Source: Mesorhizobium sp. WSM4306
GTDB lineage: Bacteria; Pseudomonadota; Alphaproteobacteria; Rhizobiales; Rhizobiaceae
Assembly (NCBI RefSeq): GCF_007003975.1
Contig: NZ_VFTC01000009.1
Coordinates: forward strand, 1 to 64,000
Length of the DNA: 64,000 bases
Reading direction: 5' to 3'
The notes under the pieces are model-generated. The model was not told the DNA's origin, searched no databases, and saw only the letters and a list, made by a program, of their open reading frames with translations. Position numbers and translations under genes: made by a program. Of the stretch, positions 18,062 to 27,668 are shown piece by piece; position 1 is the first letter of the stretch; each line of letters opens with the position of its first letter.

Positions 18062-18261
18062 CGTCATCCCAGGGTTGAGCAGTCGCGAAGCGACGTCGCG
18101 GAAACCCTAGGATCCATGCCGTGACGGTCGACACGAGCACAGCGGTTCAGAGTTGCGTTCACCAGGGCCGGTTTTGCGCCGCAGCGGCGCTCAGAAGTCC
18201 CGGCATGGATCCTCGGGTCTGCGCCGCGTCGCTGCGCTCCTTGCTTCGCCCGTGGATGACG
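18062..18261. repeat. D-type intergenic element, copy 1
   Basis: About 200 bases bounded by CGTCAT and ATGACG. Inside are GGATCCATGCCGTGACG on the left and its inverse CGGCATGGATCCTCGGGTC on the right, around a variable core. The right end CGTCGCTGCGCTCCTTGCTTCG is shared by copies at 22805, 49978 and 56596. It sits between ohr and rplS. It carries no gene and looks like a non-autonomous palindromic element. Confidence 0.7.
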
Positions 18262-18332
18262 ATGCACTGATGTTTCGGCCAATCGCCAAGGCGGCTGAAA
18301 AACACAGCCGAATGCCTCTGTCGTTCGCCAAA

Positions 18333-18359
18333 ACAAAAAAGGCGGCCGAAGCCGCCTTT
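18333..18359 (-). terminator. Terminator after rplS
   Basis: On the minus strand GGCGGC-TTCG-GCCGCC is followed by TTTTTTGTTT. It is directly past the stop of rplS. Confidence 0.9.
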
Positions 18360-18379
18360 CAAAATCCTTGGTCGAGATC

Positions 18380-18931
18380 TTACTCGGCCGGGGTCGCTTC
18401 CGCGGCGGCCTTGGCTGCGGCCTCAGCTTCGTCGGCGGCCTTCTTCTCGGCAGCTTCCTTGGCGGCCGTCTCGGCGGCCAGCGCCTGGGCGGCGGCGACC
18501 TTCTCGGCCTCGATGCGGGCCTTCTCGGCGTTCAGCGCGTCGCGCTCCTCATCGTTCAGCTTGCGGGCGCGCACGCCGGTGTTTTCCGAAATACGGGCCG
18601 ATTTGCCGCGACGGTCGCGCAGATAATAGAGCTTGGCGCGGCGCACCTTGCCGCGGCGCACGATCTCGACGCCTTCGACCATCGGCGAGAAGACCGGGAA
18701 AACGCGCTCGACGCCTTCGCCGTAGGAGATCTTGCGGACGGTGAAGTTTTCCTGGAAGCCGGCGCCGGAGCGGGCGATGACGACGCCCTCATAGGCCTGG
18801 ACGCGGGTGCGGGTGCCTTCGGTCACGCGGACCTGGACGCGCACGGTGTCGCCGGGCTGGAATTCGGGAAGCTTGCGCTTGGCTTCGATCTTGGCGGCCT
18901 GTTCGGCCTCGAGCTGACGGATGATATCCAT
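18380..18931 (-). CDS. rplS: 50S ribosomal protein bL19
   Basis: Large-subunit protein L19, at the interface with the small subunit. The first 120 residues carry the family core, for example [20 protein letters not shown] and [19 protein letters not shown]. The total of 183 residues is longer than the usual 115-130 because of an Ala/Glu-rich, probably helical tail from residue 125 on, as in other Rhizobiales. It belongs to the rimM-trmD-rplS group, but here a DUF4279 gene and a plus-strand permease gene lie between trmD and rplS. Confidence 0.96.
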   Translation of the reverse strand: MDIIRQLEAEQAAKIEAKRKLPEFQPGDTVRVQVRVTEGTRTRVQAYEGVVIARSGAGFQENFTVRKISYGEGVERVFPVFSPMVEGVEIVRRGKVRRAKLYYLRDRRGKSARISENTGVRARKLNDEERDALNAEKARIEAEKVAAAQALAAETAAKEAAEKKAADEAEAAAKAAAEATPAE

Positions 18932-19255
18932 CTCAATAGTCCACTTCTTGTTCTTCCGACAGTCAGAGCGTCCGACACTCGCCTTGCAGTTCCATTGACC
19001 GCTCGGCTATGCCCTTTGTCTCCGAGACATCTGTCTTCTGGACATCGGGCAGGGGCGACTACACCGTCATTGTTGACGGGTCTGGGAGATTTTCTCGCCA
19101 GTACGGGCGGGCACATACAGCTATTTCACTCACTTGTCACGCCTTGGCCCTGTCTTTTTTGGTCGCATGCCACCACGCAATCGTCCAGTGCAGGGTTGCG
19201 CCGACCCTCCAAGCTTCCTAAGCCGGACGAAGCATACTTGTCCGGCGCCACTCTC
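18932..19255. other. Spacer between divergent rplS and the TauE/SafE gene
   Basis: About 320 bases. No gene, repeat or clear promoter was recognised. Both divergent promoters must lie here. A long plus-strand open frame crosses it from inside rplS, but this is a shadow. Confidence 0.4.
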
Positions 19256-20023
19256 ATGACGATTTTCGACCTGTCCGTTCTCGACGCGGCCCTGCTGTTT
19301 GCGGCAGGCTTTCTGTCGGGCGCATGCAACGCGGTCGCCGGCGGCGGCACCTTCATCACCTTCGGCGCCATGTCGCTGGTCGGCGTACCACCGATCGTCG
19401 CCAACGCCACCTCCTCGGTGACGCAGTTTCCGGGCTACATCACCTCGACGCTCGCCTACTGGACCGACATCGAGCATTTCTGGCGCGGCGCGCTGCTGCT
19501 CTGCCTGATCTCGGCCGCCGGCGCGCTGGCCGGCGCCTTCATCCTGCTGGCGCTGTCCAACCCGTCTTTCCGCGTCATGGTTCCGTGGCTGCTTTTGGCC
19601 GCCACAGCGCTTTTCGGCGCCGGACCGTGGCTGAAGCCCGCGCCCAAGCCGGGACACGAGGCCGCGGTCGGCTCGCTCGCAGGGTCGCTGGCGCAGTTCT
19701 TCACCGCCGTCTATGGCGGCTTCTTCGGCGCCGGCATGGGCGTGATGATGCTGGCGACGCTCGGCCTGACCCAGGCCGGCGACTATCACCGGCTGAATGC
19801 GCTAAAGAACATGCTGGCCGTGGTCATCGCGGCAGTCGCCATCATCGTCTTCGTCTCCGGCGGCGTCGTCGCATGGCCGCAAGCGATCGTCATGATCCCC
19901 GGCGGCGCGCTCGGCGGCTATGCCGGTGTGTGGATCGCCAAGCGCGTGCCGCAAAACGTGGTGCGCGGCTTCGTCATCGCCGTCGGCCTGTTTCTGGCGT
20001 TTTACTATTTTGCCAAGGGCTGA
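19256..20023 (+). CDS. Sulfite exporter TauE/SafE family permease
   Basis: A 255-residue inner-membrane protein with about eight helices in two repeats. The start at MTIFDLSVLDAALLF is where the family begins. The first repeat holds GFLSGACNAVAGGGTFITF, and the second holds the matching AVYGGFFGAGMGVMMLATLG near residue 160. Members move sulfite, sulfoacetate or other small organic anions; the substrate is unknown. The last 19 bases overlap the 3' end of the DUF4279 gene on the other strand. Confidence 0.88.
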   Translation: MTIFDLSVLDAALLFAAGFLSGACNAVAGGGTFITFGAMSLVGVPPIVANATSSVTQFPGYITSTLAYWTDIEHFWRGALLLCLISAAGALAGAFILLALSNPSFRVMVPWLLLAATALFGAGPWLKPAPKPGHEAAVGSLAGSLAQFFTAVYGGFFGAGMGVMMLATLGLTQAGDYHRLNALKNMLAVVIAAVAIIVFVSGGVVAWPQAIVMIPGGALGGYAGVWIAKRVPQNVVRGFVIAVGLFLAFYYFAKG

Positions 20024-20469
20024 GGCGGATCAGTCTGATTCTGAAAATCGGAATGGCCTCTGGGTCGACGATAGATGTCGAGGCCTAGCTTTATTCCTCG
20101 CTCGCCTAACAATTTCAGCGTTGGTGGGGTCAATTCCAAGCCTTGGTTTACCTCATCGAGCCAGACGCCGCAGAACATATCGACCTTGAACCGCCGCACG
20201 AGCTCGGCCCAGACCGCTAGGTCAGACGTGAGCGTGTTCAGGATGCTTGCGATCTGGTGATCGAGTTGATCGCCCTTGCCATTTCCAGACGACAGCCTCC
20301 AGAGTCCCTTCAGCGCGACACGAGGTGGCTGGTTTGGGGGATGTGTATGAAAATCTCCCTTCCGAACGGCGTAGGTCGGTTGGCCTGCCAAAAGGTTCGT
20401 GAGTTCGGCTGGATCGAGATCATCGCCGAAGAACCGCAGCGACGCTGAACTCTGGGCAATCTCAGCCAT
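20005..20469 (-). CDS. DUF4279 domain-containing protein
   Basis: A 154-residue soluble protein matching the DUF4279 pattern: [18 protein letters not shown] at the start, then [14 protein letters not shown], the tryptophan-bearing GLWRLSS, and a C-terminal [21 protein letters not shown] segment. Function unknown; this family is often seen near toxin-immunity genes, but no such genes are seen here. Its start overlaps the trmD stop by eight bases, and its 3' end overlaps the convergent TauE gene by 19 bases, so it is tightly wedged in and probably translated with trmD. Confidence 0.78.
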   Translation of the reverse strand: MAEIAQSSASLRFFGDDLDPAELTNLLAGQPTYAVRKGDFHTHPPNQPPRVALKGLWRLSSGNGKGDQLDHQIASILNTLTSDLAVWAELVRRFKVDMFCGVWLDEVNQGLELTPPTLKLLGERGIKLGLDIYRRPRGHSDFQNQTDPPQPLAK

Positions 20470-21163
20470 CGTTGGTTTCTCGACGTTCCAACAAATCCGG
20501 CCGCCGTTCCCGGGTCAGCTTCTCGGACTCCGCGCGGCGCCAGGCGGCGATCTTCTTATGATTGCCTGACGTCAGCACGTCGGGGATCGGCCTGCCCTCG
20601 AATTCCTGTGGCCGCGTGTAGTGCGGATGTTCGAGCAGGCCGTTCTCAAAACTTTCTTCCTCGCCCGACACGGCATTGCCCATGACGCCCGGCAGCAGCC
20701 GCACCACGGCGTCGAGCAGCACAAGTGCGGCCGGCTCGCCGCCGGAGAGAATGAAATCGCCGATCGAGACTTCTTCCAGGTTCCGCGCCTCGATCAGCCG
20801 CTGGTCGACGCCTTCGAAGCGGCCGCAGACGATGACAGCGCCCGGCCCGGCCGCCAGTTCGCGCACACGCGCCTGCGTCAGTGGTTTTCCGCGCGGGCTC
20901 ATCAGCAGTTTCGGGCGCGGATCGCCGGCCGGCGCCGTGTGGTCGATCGCCTTGGCCAGCACATCGGCGCGCATCACCATGCCGGCGCCGCCGCCGGCCG
21001 GTGTGTCGTCCACCGTGTGGTGGCGATCCTCGGCGAAGTCGCGGATCTGGACCGCTTCCAGCGACCACGTACCTGCCTCCAGCGCCCGCCCCGCCAGCGA
21101 CAGGCCGAGCGGACCCGGAAACATCTCGGGATAGAGCGTCAGCACCGATGCCTTGAACGTCAC
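20462..21163 (-). CDS. trmD: tRNA (guanine-37-N1)-methyltransferase
   Basis: TrmD methylates G37 of several tRNAs next to the anticodon and prevents frameshifting. The 233 residues show the SPOUT-knot signatures: [20 protein letters not shown] near the start, the substrate loop [20 protein letters not shown] at about 48-67, [16 protein letters not shown] and [19 protein letters not shown]. Its start overlaps the rimM stop by four bases (ATGA). Confidence 0.96.
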   Translation of the reverse strand: MTFKASVLTLYPEMFPGPLGLSLAGRALEAGTWSLEAVQIRDFAEDRHHTVDDTPAGGGAGMVMRADVLAKAIDHTAPAGDPRPKLLMSPRGKPLTQARVRELAAGPGAVIVCGRFEGVDQRLIEARNLEEVSIGDFILSGGEPAALVLLDAVVRLLPGVMGNAVSGEEESFENGLLEHPHYTRPQEFEGRPIPDVLTSGNHKKIAAWRRAESEKLTRERRPDLLERRETNDG

Positions 21164-21759
21164 CTGTTGCCCCCGGCGTCCTTAGGCCCCCGCGGCCGGC
21201 CCTTCGCGTCGAAGCCCTCCTCGCGCGGCGCCTCGCCGTCCTCGTCGTCGATCAGGCCGGCGGCGGCCGGATCGACGCGGACAAAACCCTCGGCAACCGC
21301 CACCTGCGGCACGGCGGCCTGGGTGAACGGGATCAGTACGCCTTTGCGCCCGCCGAGCGTGACATCGAGAATGTCGCCGCCGCCGAAATTGTGCACGGCG
21401 ACCACCTTGCCGATGATCGCGTCCTTTTCGTCGCGGACCTCGAGCCCGACGAGATCGGCATGGTAGAACTCGTCCTCCTCGCCATCGTCGGGCAGCATCG
21501 AGCGGTCGACGAACAGCTCCGTGCCAGCCAGCGCCTCAGCGGCATTGCGGTCGGTAATGCCCTTGAAGCGCACCACGACGACGGTGTTGGCGGGCCTTAT
21601 GTCGATGATCTGGAAGGCGCGGCCGTCCTTGGCGTAGAGCGGCCCGTAATCGGCCAGCGCCAGCGGCTCGCCGGTGAAGGTCTTCACCCTGAGTTCGCCC
21701 TTGATACCGTGGGCGGCGCCGATCACGGCCATCTGGACGGGGTTCTGGGGCTTGCTCAT
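21160..21759 (-). CDS. rimM: Ribosome maturation factor RimM
   Basis: RimM assists maturation of the 30S head and binds S19. The start was set at [20 protein letters not shown]; the longer frame is a leader. The N-terminal domain has [18 protein letters not shown], and the C-terminal PRC barrel holds [17 protein letters not shown] and [16 protein letters not shown]. The last 30 residues are a hydrophilic, low-complexity tail not needed by the fold. 199 residues. It starts the rimM-trmD block. rpsP, its usual neighbour, lies about 16 kb away. Confidence 0.95.
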   Translation of the reverse strand: MSKPQNPVQMAVIGAAHGIKGELRVKTFTGEPLALADYGPLYAKDGRAFQIIDIRPANTVVVVRFKGITDRNAAEALAGTELFVDRSMLPDDGEEDEFYHADLVGLEVRDEKDAIIGKVVAVHNFGGGDILDVTLGGRKGVLIPFTQAAVPQVAVAEGFVRVDPAAAGLIDDEDGEAPREEGFDAKGRPRGPKDAGGNR

Positions 21760-21855
21760 GGCTGATGTCCTTTGCCCTGCTCTAACGCCCTCCCGTGGCC
21801 ATTTCAATGACAGGTTCTTCACCGCTTCCTAACCCGGCTGCCTGACAATGGCCGC

Positions 21856-22794
21856 ATGCAGGAATTTCTCATCCCGGCAAAACCCGACCTCCAGGCAGCG
21901 CGCGCGAGCTGGCTGAAGATGCTGGCGCGCGAGCGCCGGCTGTCGCCGGCGACGGTCGAAGCCTATGAGCGCGACACGCGCCAATTCCTGCATTTCCTGA
22001 CCGGTCATTGCGGCGGCTCGCCTGGCATTTCCGACATCGCCACTTTACGCCCAGCCGATCTGCGTGGCTTTCTCGCCGCGCGGCGCAACGCCGGCGCTGG
22101 CGCCCGTACGCTCGGCCGGGGTCTTGCCGGCATCCGCTCGCTGCTGCGTTTCCTCGAACGGCGCGGTCTCGCCAACGCAGCGGGAGCAGCAGCGCTGCGC
22201 GCCCCGCGCCAGCCGAAATCACTGCCCAAGCCGCTGACCGCCAGCGACGCCAAACATGTCGTCTCGGTGGAAGGCCAATTGGCGGAGGAGCCCTGGATCG
22301 CCGCCCGCAATGCCGCCGTGCTGACGCTGCTCTATGGCTCTGGCCTGCGCATTTCCGAAGCGCTTGGCCTCAGTGCCGCCGACCTGGCCTCGGAAGCCGA
22401 CACCGTGCTGCGCGTCACCGGCAAGGGCGGCAAGACCCGGCTGGTGCCGGTGCTGCCGGTGGCGCTGCGGGCGATCGCCGAATACCGAAAACTGTGCCCC
22501 TACCATCTCGACCCCAAGGGCCTTTTGTTTCGCGGCGCCCGCGGCGGACCGCTCAATCCGGCCATCGTCCAGCGCGACATGGCCAAGCTGCGCTCGGCGC
22601 TCAACCTGCCGGATACCGCCACCCCGCACGCCCTGCGCCACTCGTTCGCCACCCATCTGCTTGGCCGAGGCGGTGACTTGCGCACCATCCAGGAGCTTCT
22701 CGGCCATGCCAGCCTGTCGACGACGCAGGTCTATACCGGCGTCGACACCGCAAGACTGCTCGAAATCTATGAGTCCGCCCACCCAAGGGCGTGA
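21856..22794 (+). CDS. xerC: Tyrosine recombinase XerC
   Basis: With XerD, XerC resolves chromosome dimers at dif. The 312 residues have the N-terminal SAM-like domain (1-110) and the catalytic domain. The full set of catalytic residues is seen: R165 in GSGLRISEAL, K193 in GKGGKTRLVP, H258 and R261 in PHALRHSFATH, H284 in LLGHASL, and the nucleophile Y293 in TTQVYTGV. There is no phage or transposon context, so it is the housekeeping enzyme. XerD is the alternative name, but the short linker and this start fit XerC better. Confidence 0.88.
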   Translation: MQEFLIPAKPDLQAARASWLKMLARERRLSPATVEAYERDTRQFLHFLTGHCGGSPGISDIATLRPADLRGFLAARRNAGAGARTLGRGLAGIRSLLRFLERRGLANAAGAAALRAPRQPKSLPKPLTASDAKHVVSVEGQLAEEPWIAARNAAVLTLLYGSGLRISEALGLSAADLASEADTVLRVTGKGGKTRLVPVLPVALRAIAEYRKLCPYHLDPKGLLFRGARGGPLNPAIVQRDMAKLRSALNLPDTATPHALRHSFATHLLGRGGDLRTIQELLGHASLSTTQVYTGVDTARLLEIYESAHPRA

Positions 22795-22804
22795 ACCCTG
22801 ACTT

Positions 22805-22983
22805 CGTCATACTAGGGCGAAGCAGGGGCGCAGCTCCGCGGAGACCCTAGTATCCATGCCGTTACCTCAGCCGTGGAACGCGGCGGAGCAGAATTCTGCA
22901 CCGTCGCGGCGCCTAGAAGTCGCGGCATGGATCCTCGGGTCTGCGCTGCGTCGCTACGCTCCTTGCTCCGCCCGTGGATGACG
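22805..22983. repeat. D-type intergenic element, copy 2
   Basis: Bounded by CGTCAT and ATGACG. Left half CTAGTATCCATGCCG and right half CGGCATGGATCCTCGG are inverted. The right end matches copies at 18062, 49978 and 56596. It fills most of the gap between xerC and the TraB gene. Confidence 0.7.
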
Positions 22984-23135
22984 AAGAGACGGGCGTTCCC
23001 GCCAACCCACCAGCGTGTGCGCCGCCTATGAGCGCAGATCACCTTCAGAGTCTCTGCGCCGCCAGAAGCCGGTCGAAGACAATTTCCCGCCATCGATTAA
23101 CCGTTTCGCCGCTTTTCGGTCCTAGAAAAGCGATC

Positions 23136-24203
23136 ATGAAACGCGTCATCGCCATCGCCGACCGCGCGGCCCTTGCGTCGCTGAAGCTGCTTGTCGCGCT
23201 CAACGCGCTGTTTTTCCTGTCTTTCCTCATCGTTCTGCTGCTCGCCGCCGGTAAGGCGCATGCCGACGTCCCGGTCTGCACCGGCGCCGATCTGCTCTCG
23301 GCCCTGCAGAAGGACGATCCTGCCACCTATGCCAGGATCGAGGCGCAAGCGGCGGCGACGCTGAACGGCAAGGGCCTGTTGTGGAAGCTGGAAAAATCAG
23401 GCGAACGGCCGTCCTTCCTGTTCGGCACCATGCACATGACCGACCCGCGCGTGACCACGCTGCCGCCGGCCGCCAAGCGGGCCTACGACGCCGCCGGCAC
23501 CATCATCATCGAAACCACCGACGTGCTCGACAAGCAGAAGATGATGGAGGCCATGCTCAAGGAGCCCGAGCTGATGATGTTCACCGACAGCACGACGCTG
23601 TCGTCGCTGTTGTCGCCGGAGGATGCGGCGGTGGTGAACAAGGGGCTCGATGCGCGCGGTATTCCGCCGGCGAGCGTCTCCAAGATGAAGCCGTGGCTGC
23701 TGTCGGCCATGGTCGCGCTGCCGGTCTGCGAGGTCGCCCGCCAGGCAGGCGGCGCGCCGGTTCTCGACGTCAAGCTGGCTGAGGACGCCAAGGCCAGTGG
23801 AAAGCCGGTGGAAGGCCTGGAAACCGCCGCCGGCCAACTCCGCGCCATGGCTTCGCTGCCGATCGCCTTTCACATCAAGGGGCTGGTTGAAACCTTGAAG
23901 CTCGGCGACAAGATAAACGACATCAACGAGACCATGATCGTGCTCTACCAGCGCGGCGACACCGGCACGTTCTGGCCGCTCCTGCGGTCAATGTCCCCAG
24001 GCGAAGAGGACGACGCTGCAGGGTACGCCGCCTTCGAGCAGGCCATGATCACCGACCGCAACAAGGTGATGGTCGACCATGCCCAGCCGATCCTGGCCAA
24101 GGGCAACGCCTTCATGGCGGTCGGCGCCCTGCATCTTCCCGGCCCCGAAGGCCTGGTGGAGGATTTTCGCAAAGCCGGCTATACTGTCACTGCCGTCGAC
24201 TGA
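23136..24203 (+). CDS. TraB/GumN family protein
   Basis: A 355-residue protein with a long hydrophobic N-terminal segment (residues 10-45) that is a signal anchor or signal peptide (AGKAHA before the mature part). The TraB/GumN fold, related to the erythromycin-esterase-like superfamily, shows its two metal motifs: SFLFGTMHMTDPRV (GxxH) near residue 90 and FMAVGALHLPGPEGLVEDF near the end. Some members are proteases of the PrgY group. The true function is unknown. It has no operon partner. Confidence 0.85.
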   Translation: MKRVIAIADRAALASLKLLVALNALFFLSFLIVLLLAAGKAHADVPVCTGADLLSALQKDDPATYARIEAQAAATLNGKGLLWKLEKSGERPSFLFGTMHMTDPRVTTLPPAAKRAYDAAGTIIIETTDVLDKQKMMEAMLKEPELMMFTDSTTLSSLLSPEDAAVVNKGLDARGIPPASVSKMKPWLLSAMVALPVCEVARQAGGAPVLDVKLAEDAKASGKPVEGLETAAGQLRAMASLPIAFHIKGLVETLKLGDKINDINETMIVLYQRGDTGTFWPLLRSMSPGEEDDAAGYAAFEQAMITDRNKVMVDHAQPILAKGNAFMAVGALHLPGPEGLVEDFRKAGYTVTAVD

Positions 24204-24480
24204 TCTGCGCGGCTCCTTGCCTGCCGAATCACGCAAGGCTCGGTTGTGTCTGCTGATTCGCGGTCCGAAGACCGGTTGGCCCTATTCTTGGCGAAAAAGG
24301 ACAGGTAAGCTCACTTTTGCTCACTCGCGATTGATTTTGCGGGGGAAATACAGGCCACCGAGCGGTTGCAAATCAGAATTTTCCTGCGTTCGGCGATTTC
24401 CAGGCCTAGTATGAAACCCGTTCAACGGTTGCGCGTTGATGGGTGTTGTTTGATGCTTTTCATCCACGGAGGACACTTTT

Positions 24481-24786
24481 ATGTCGAACCCTAACGACCC
24501 GGGCCCAGCGCCCAAATCGGGCGGTGGCAGCGGCTGGCTGATTGCGCTGGTCGTCGTCATCCTTGCGATTGTCGCGTACTATGTTTTTGGAAGAAGCGGC
24601 GAGCATCCGGCACCCGCCGAGCCGCCGGCAGCCAGCACACCGGCACCTGCGCCTGCACCGGCTGAGCCGATGAAGCCCGCCGAGCCGGCTCCCGCGCCAG
24701 CCCCGGCGCCCGCACCTGCGCCTGAGCCCGCTCCGGCACCAGCCCCGGCTCCCGCGCCCGCTCCGGCTCCGGCGCCGAGCCCGTAA
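24481..24786 (+). CDS. Membrane-anchored Ala/Pro-repeat protein
   Basis: A 101-residue protein with a single membrane helix at about 20-41 (LIALVVVILAIVAYYVFG). The C-terminal 55 residues are almost only Ala, Pro and Glu in APAP-type repeats, which form an extended rod outside the membrane. GGAGGAC precedes the ATG. No family was recognised. Such anchors often span the periplasm. A strong terminator follows. Confidence 0.7.
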   Translation: MSNPNDPGPAPKSGGGSGWLIALVVVILAIVAYYVFGRSGEHPAPAEPPAASTPAPAPAPAEPMKPAEPAPAPAPAPAPAPEPAPAPAPAPAPAPAPAPSP

Positions 24787-24809
24787 TCTGGCCCCTGAGT
24801 TCAACGAAG

Positions 24810-24845
24810 AACGGCCCGCTGCAAAGCGGGCCGTTTTGTTTTTGG
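24810..24845 (+). terminator. Rho-independent terminator
   Basis: ACGGCCCGC, loop TGCAAA, GCGGGCCGT, then TTTGTTTTT. It lies after the Ala/Pro-repeat gene and before the end of lpdA on the other strand. Confidence 0.9.
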
Positions 24846-24922
24846 GATGAGACTTTGGCGATTAGCGGCGAACCACTCACCTTTGTCCCAGAATGACGAA
24901 GTCGCGTAGGTGGCCCTGAACC

Positions 24923-26329
24923 CTAGATATGGATCGGCTTGAAGAACGTGGCCAGTGCCGCTTCCTTGACCGCTTCCGACATGGTCGGGTGCGCGTGGCA
25001 GGTGCGGGCGAGGTCTTCGGATGAGCCGCCGAACTCCATCAGTACCGCAGCCTCATGGATCATCTCGCCAGCGCCGAAGCCTACGATATGCACGCCGAGC
25101 ACGCGGTCGCTGACCTTGTCGGCGAGTATTTTCACGAAACCGTCGGTGTGCAGCATGGCGCGCGCGCGGCCGTTGGCGGTGAACGGGAATTTGCCAATCT
25201 TGTAATCGATGCCGGCCTTCTTCAGCTCCTCCTCGGTCTTGCCGACCGAAGCGATTTCCGGGCTGGTGTAGACGACGCTCGGGATGACGTCGTAGTTCAC
25301 ATGGCCTGCCTGGCCGGCAATGGTCTCGGCAACCGCCACGCCTTCATCCTCGGCCTTGTGCGCCAGCATCGGTCCGGCAATGACGTCGCCAATGGCGTAG
25401 ATGCCGGCGACGTTGGTCCGCAGATGCCCGTCGGTCTTGACCCGGCCGCGCTCATCGACCTCGACGCCGGCCTCCTTCAGCCCGAGACTGTCGGAATAGG
25501 CCCGGCGTCCGGTCGAGATCAGCACCGCATCGGCCTCGATGGTCTCGTGCGCCCCGCCCTTGACCGGCTCGAAGGTAACCGTCGCGCCCTTCTTGGCCTT
25601 GGCGACGCCGGTCACCTTGGCGCCGAGCTGGAACTCGAAGCCCTGCTTGGACAGCAGGCGCTGGAACTGCTTGGACACCTCGCCATCCATGCCACCCAGG
25701 ATGGTGTCGAGGAACTCGACCACGGTGACCTTGGCGCCGAGCCGCGCCCATACCGAGCCGAGCTCCAGCCCGATGACGCCGCCGCCGACCACCACCAGAT
25801 GGCCAGGCACTTTCTCCAGCGACAGCGCGCCGGTCGACGACACAATGACCTTCTCGTCGATGTCGACCTTGACGCCGGGAATGCCGGCGACATCCGAGCC
25901 GGTGGCAATGACGATGTTTTTGGTCTCGATCTCCTCGACCTTGCCGTCCTCAGCCGTCACCGAGACCTTGCCGACGGCGACCACCTTGCCGGTGCCGCGG
26001 AACGCGTCGATCTTGTTCTTCTTGAACAGGAAGGCGACGCCATTGACGTTGGCCGAAACGGTCGCGTCCTTGTGCGCCATCATCTTCTTCAGATTGAGTT
26101 TCGGCGCCGGTATCTCGACGCCCAGCGTATCGAAGGAATGGCCGGCCTCCGCGAACATCTCCGAGGCATGGAGCAGCGCCTTGGACGGGATGCAGCCGAT
26201 GTTGAGGCAGGTGCCGCCGAAGGTCGCGTTCTTCTCGACCACCGCGACCTTGAGCCCGAGCTGCGCCGCCTTGATGGCGCAGACATAGCCGCCCGGTCCC
26301 GATCCGATGATAACGACGTCATAAGCCAT
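24923..26329 (-). CDS. lpdA: Dihydrolipoyl dehydrogenase (E3)
   Basis: The flavoprotein that reoxidises dihydrolipoamide with NAD, shared E3 of 2-oxoglutarate dehydrogenase and related complexes. The 468 residues show the FAD motif [15 protein letters not shown], the redox disulfide C41/C46 in [17 protein letters not shown], the NAD motif [20 protein letters not shown], and the C-terminal base motif [13 protein letters not shown]. It closes the mdh to lpdA block on the minus strand, 23 bases behind the SDR gene, so it is the E3 of the adjacent SucA-SucB complex. Confidence 0.96.
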   Translation of the reverse strand: MAYDVVIIGSGPGGYVCAIKAAQLGLKVAVVEKNATFGGTCLNIGCIPSKALLHASEMFAEAGHSFDTLGVEIPAPKLNLKKMMAHKDATVSANVNGVAFLFKKNKIDAFRGTGKVVAVGKVSVTAEDGKVEEIETKNIVIATGSDVAGIPGVKVDIDEKVIVSSTGALSLEKVPGHLVVVGGGVIGLELGSVWARLGAKVTVVEFLDTILGGMDGEVSKQFQRLLSKQGFEFQLGAKVTGVAKAKKGATVTFEPVKGGAHETIEADAVLISTGRRAYSDSLGLKEAGVEVDERGRVKTDGHLRTNVAGIYAIGDVIAGPMLAHKAEDEGVAVAETIAGQAGHVNYDVIPSVVYTSPEIASVGKTEEELKKAGIDYKIGKFPFTANGRARAMLHTDGFVKILADKVSDRVLGVHIVGFGAGEMIHEAAVLMEFGGSSEDLARTCHAHPTMSEAVKEAALATFFKPIHI

Positions 26330-26352
26330 GGTTTTGTCCTTCTGCTTGGCGC

Positions 26353-27108
26353 TCAGCGGCCGCCGCTTACATTCAGGATCGCGCCCGTCGTATAGGACGC
26401 TTCATCCGACAAAAGATAGAGAACGGCATGCGCAACTTCATCGGCCGTGCCGGCCCGTTTCATCGGCAGCATGTCCTGCATCCGCGCCACCCGGTCGGGC
26501 TGGCCGCCGGAGGCGTGGATCTCGGTCTCTGTGATGCCGGGGCTGACGGCGTTGACGCGGATGCCCTCGCTCACCACCTCGCGCGCCAGCCCGACGGTCA
26601 TTGTGTCGATCGCGCCCTTGGACGCGGCATAGTCGACATATTCGCCAGGCGCACCGAGCCTCGCGGCCGCCGAGGAGATATTGACGATGGCGCCGCCCTT
26701 GCCGCCATGCCGGGTCGACATGCGCTTGACCGCCTCGCGGGCGCAAAGGAAGGAGCCGGTGACGTTGATGCGCATCATGCGCTCGACACGCTCGGCACTC
26801 ATCTCGTCGACACGCGCCTTGACGTCGACGATGCCGGCATTGTTGACGAAGGCGTCGAGCCGGCCAAAGGCGCGGTCAACTGCCGCGAACATGGCGACGA
26901 CATCGGCTTCCTTGCCGACATCGCCCCTGACCGCGATGGCCTCGCCGCTCGCGGCCTCGATGCCGGCCACTACCGCGTCGGCGGCAGCCTGGTTCGAGGC
27001 ATAGTTGACCGCGACGCGGTAACCGGAGGCGGCGCCCAGCCGGCAGATGGCGGCGCCGATGCCGCGGCTGCCGCCGGTGACCAACAGCACCTTTTTGGCC
27101 GCGCTCAT
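26353..27108 (-). CDS. SDR family oxidoreductase
   Basis: A 251-residue classical short-chain dehydrogenase. It has the NAD(P) motif [16 protein letters not shown] at 10-25, the structural NNAG, the catalytic serine in [10 protein letters not shown], and YxxxK as [10 protein letters not shown]. The start [13 protein letters not shown] overlaps the stop of the upstream gene by four bases (ATGA). The end [15 protein letters not shown] segment is the usual family C-terminus. It lies inside the TCA operon between sucB and lpdA. The substrate is not known; nothing links it to the cycle itself. Confidence 0.9.
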   Translation of the reverse strand: MSAAKKVLLVTGGSRGIGAAICRLGAASGYRVAVNYASNQAAADAVVAGIEAASGEAIAVRGDVGKEADVVAMFAAVDRAFGRLDAFVNNAGIVDVKARVDEMSAERVERMMRINVTGSFLCAREAVKRMSTRHGGKGGAIVNISSAAARLGAPGEYVDYAASKGAIDTMTVGLAREVVSEGIRVNAVSPGITETEIHASGGQPDRVARMQDMLPMKRAGTADEVAHAVLYLLSDEASYTTGAILNVSGGR

Positions 27109-27626
27109 TCCTGGCAACCTTTCAGCAGAAACACATCCCAAGGCAGTTTCGAGGAACCGTTGGCGCCGAATGCCGCCGACACCTGCAGTGAAGGCCCGAG
27201 GTCGGGGAAGATCAGGCTCTGCGGCGCATCCGTGCCTTCCGACCCCAGAAGCGCGATGTTGCCCTTGTCGTCGGCGCTGTAGACGATGCCCTGCCAGACC
27301 GTGCAGGCCGCAAGCTCGTCACCGGTGACGTCGCCGGTCGGGCATTTGTACATCAGCGAGCCATGCGGCCGCGAAACACCTGATGTCCACATGACGATGC
27401 CGTCGAGCACGACGCCCTTGTCGAGCACCATCTTGAACGAATTGGTGACGGTGGCCGCACCCATGGTCGGCCGGAAATCGATACCAGCCTCGCTCTCGGC
27501 ATCGCTGTAGACGGCAAGCGAGAGCGGGCAGGCGGCATAGGCTGTCGATGCAGCTTGCGTGACGCTGACCGCACACACTGCCGTGAAAACCATTCCGGAC
27601 CGGAAGCGCGAGGAACGGGTCGTCAT
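27105..27626 (-). CDS. Secreted protein of unknown function
   Basis: A 173-residue protein with an N-terminal signal peptide (about 1-32, ending AYA). The mature part has five cysteines, in CPLSLAVYSD, YKCPTGDV, ACTVWQG and the last GCQE, enough for two disulfides. No family was recognised. It is 42 bases behind sucB and its stop overlaps the SDR start, so it is cotranscribed with the TCA genes. Confidence 0.75.
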   Translation of the reverse strand: MTTRSSRFRSGMVFTAVCAVSVTQAASTAYAACPLSLAVYSDAESEAGIDFRPTMGAATVTNSFKMVLDKGVVLDGIVMWTSGVSRPHGSLMYKCPTGDVTGDELAACTVWQGIVYSADDKGNIALLGSEGTDAPQSLIFPDLGPSLQVSAAFGANGSSKLPWDVFLLKGCQE

Positions 27627-27668
27627 GCGGCGGCGCAGTCCTTTCCCCGGCTCAAAACCGACCAGCCT

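Noticed and set aside
18368..19255. 296-codon N-terminal extension of the TauE/SafE gene
   Set aside because: It runs through antisense rplS and the spacer. The family start is at 19256, and no Shine-Dalgarno sequence supports the earlier start.
21856..22794. Tyrosine recombinase as sign of an integrated phage or island
   Set aside because: All catalytic residues and length fit the housekeeping XerC; there are no phage genes, tRNA or attachment repeats around it.
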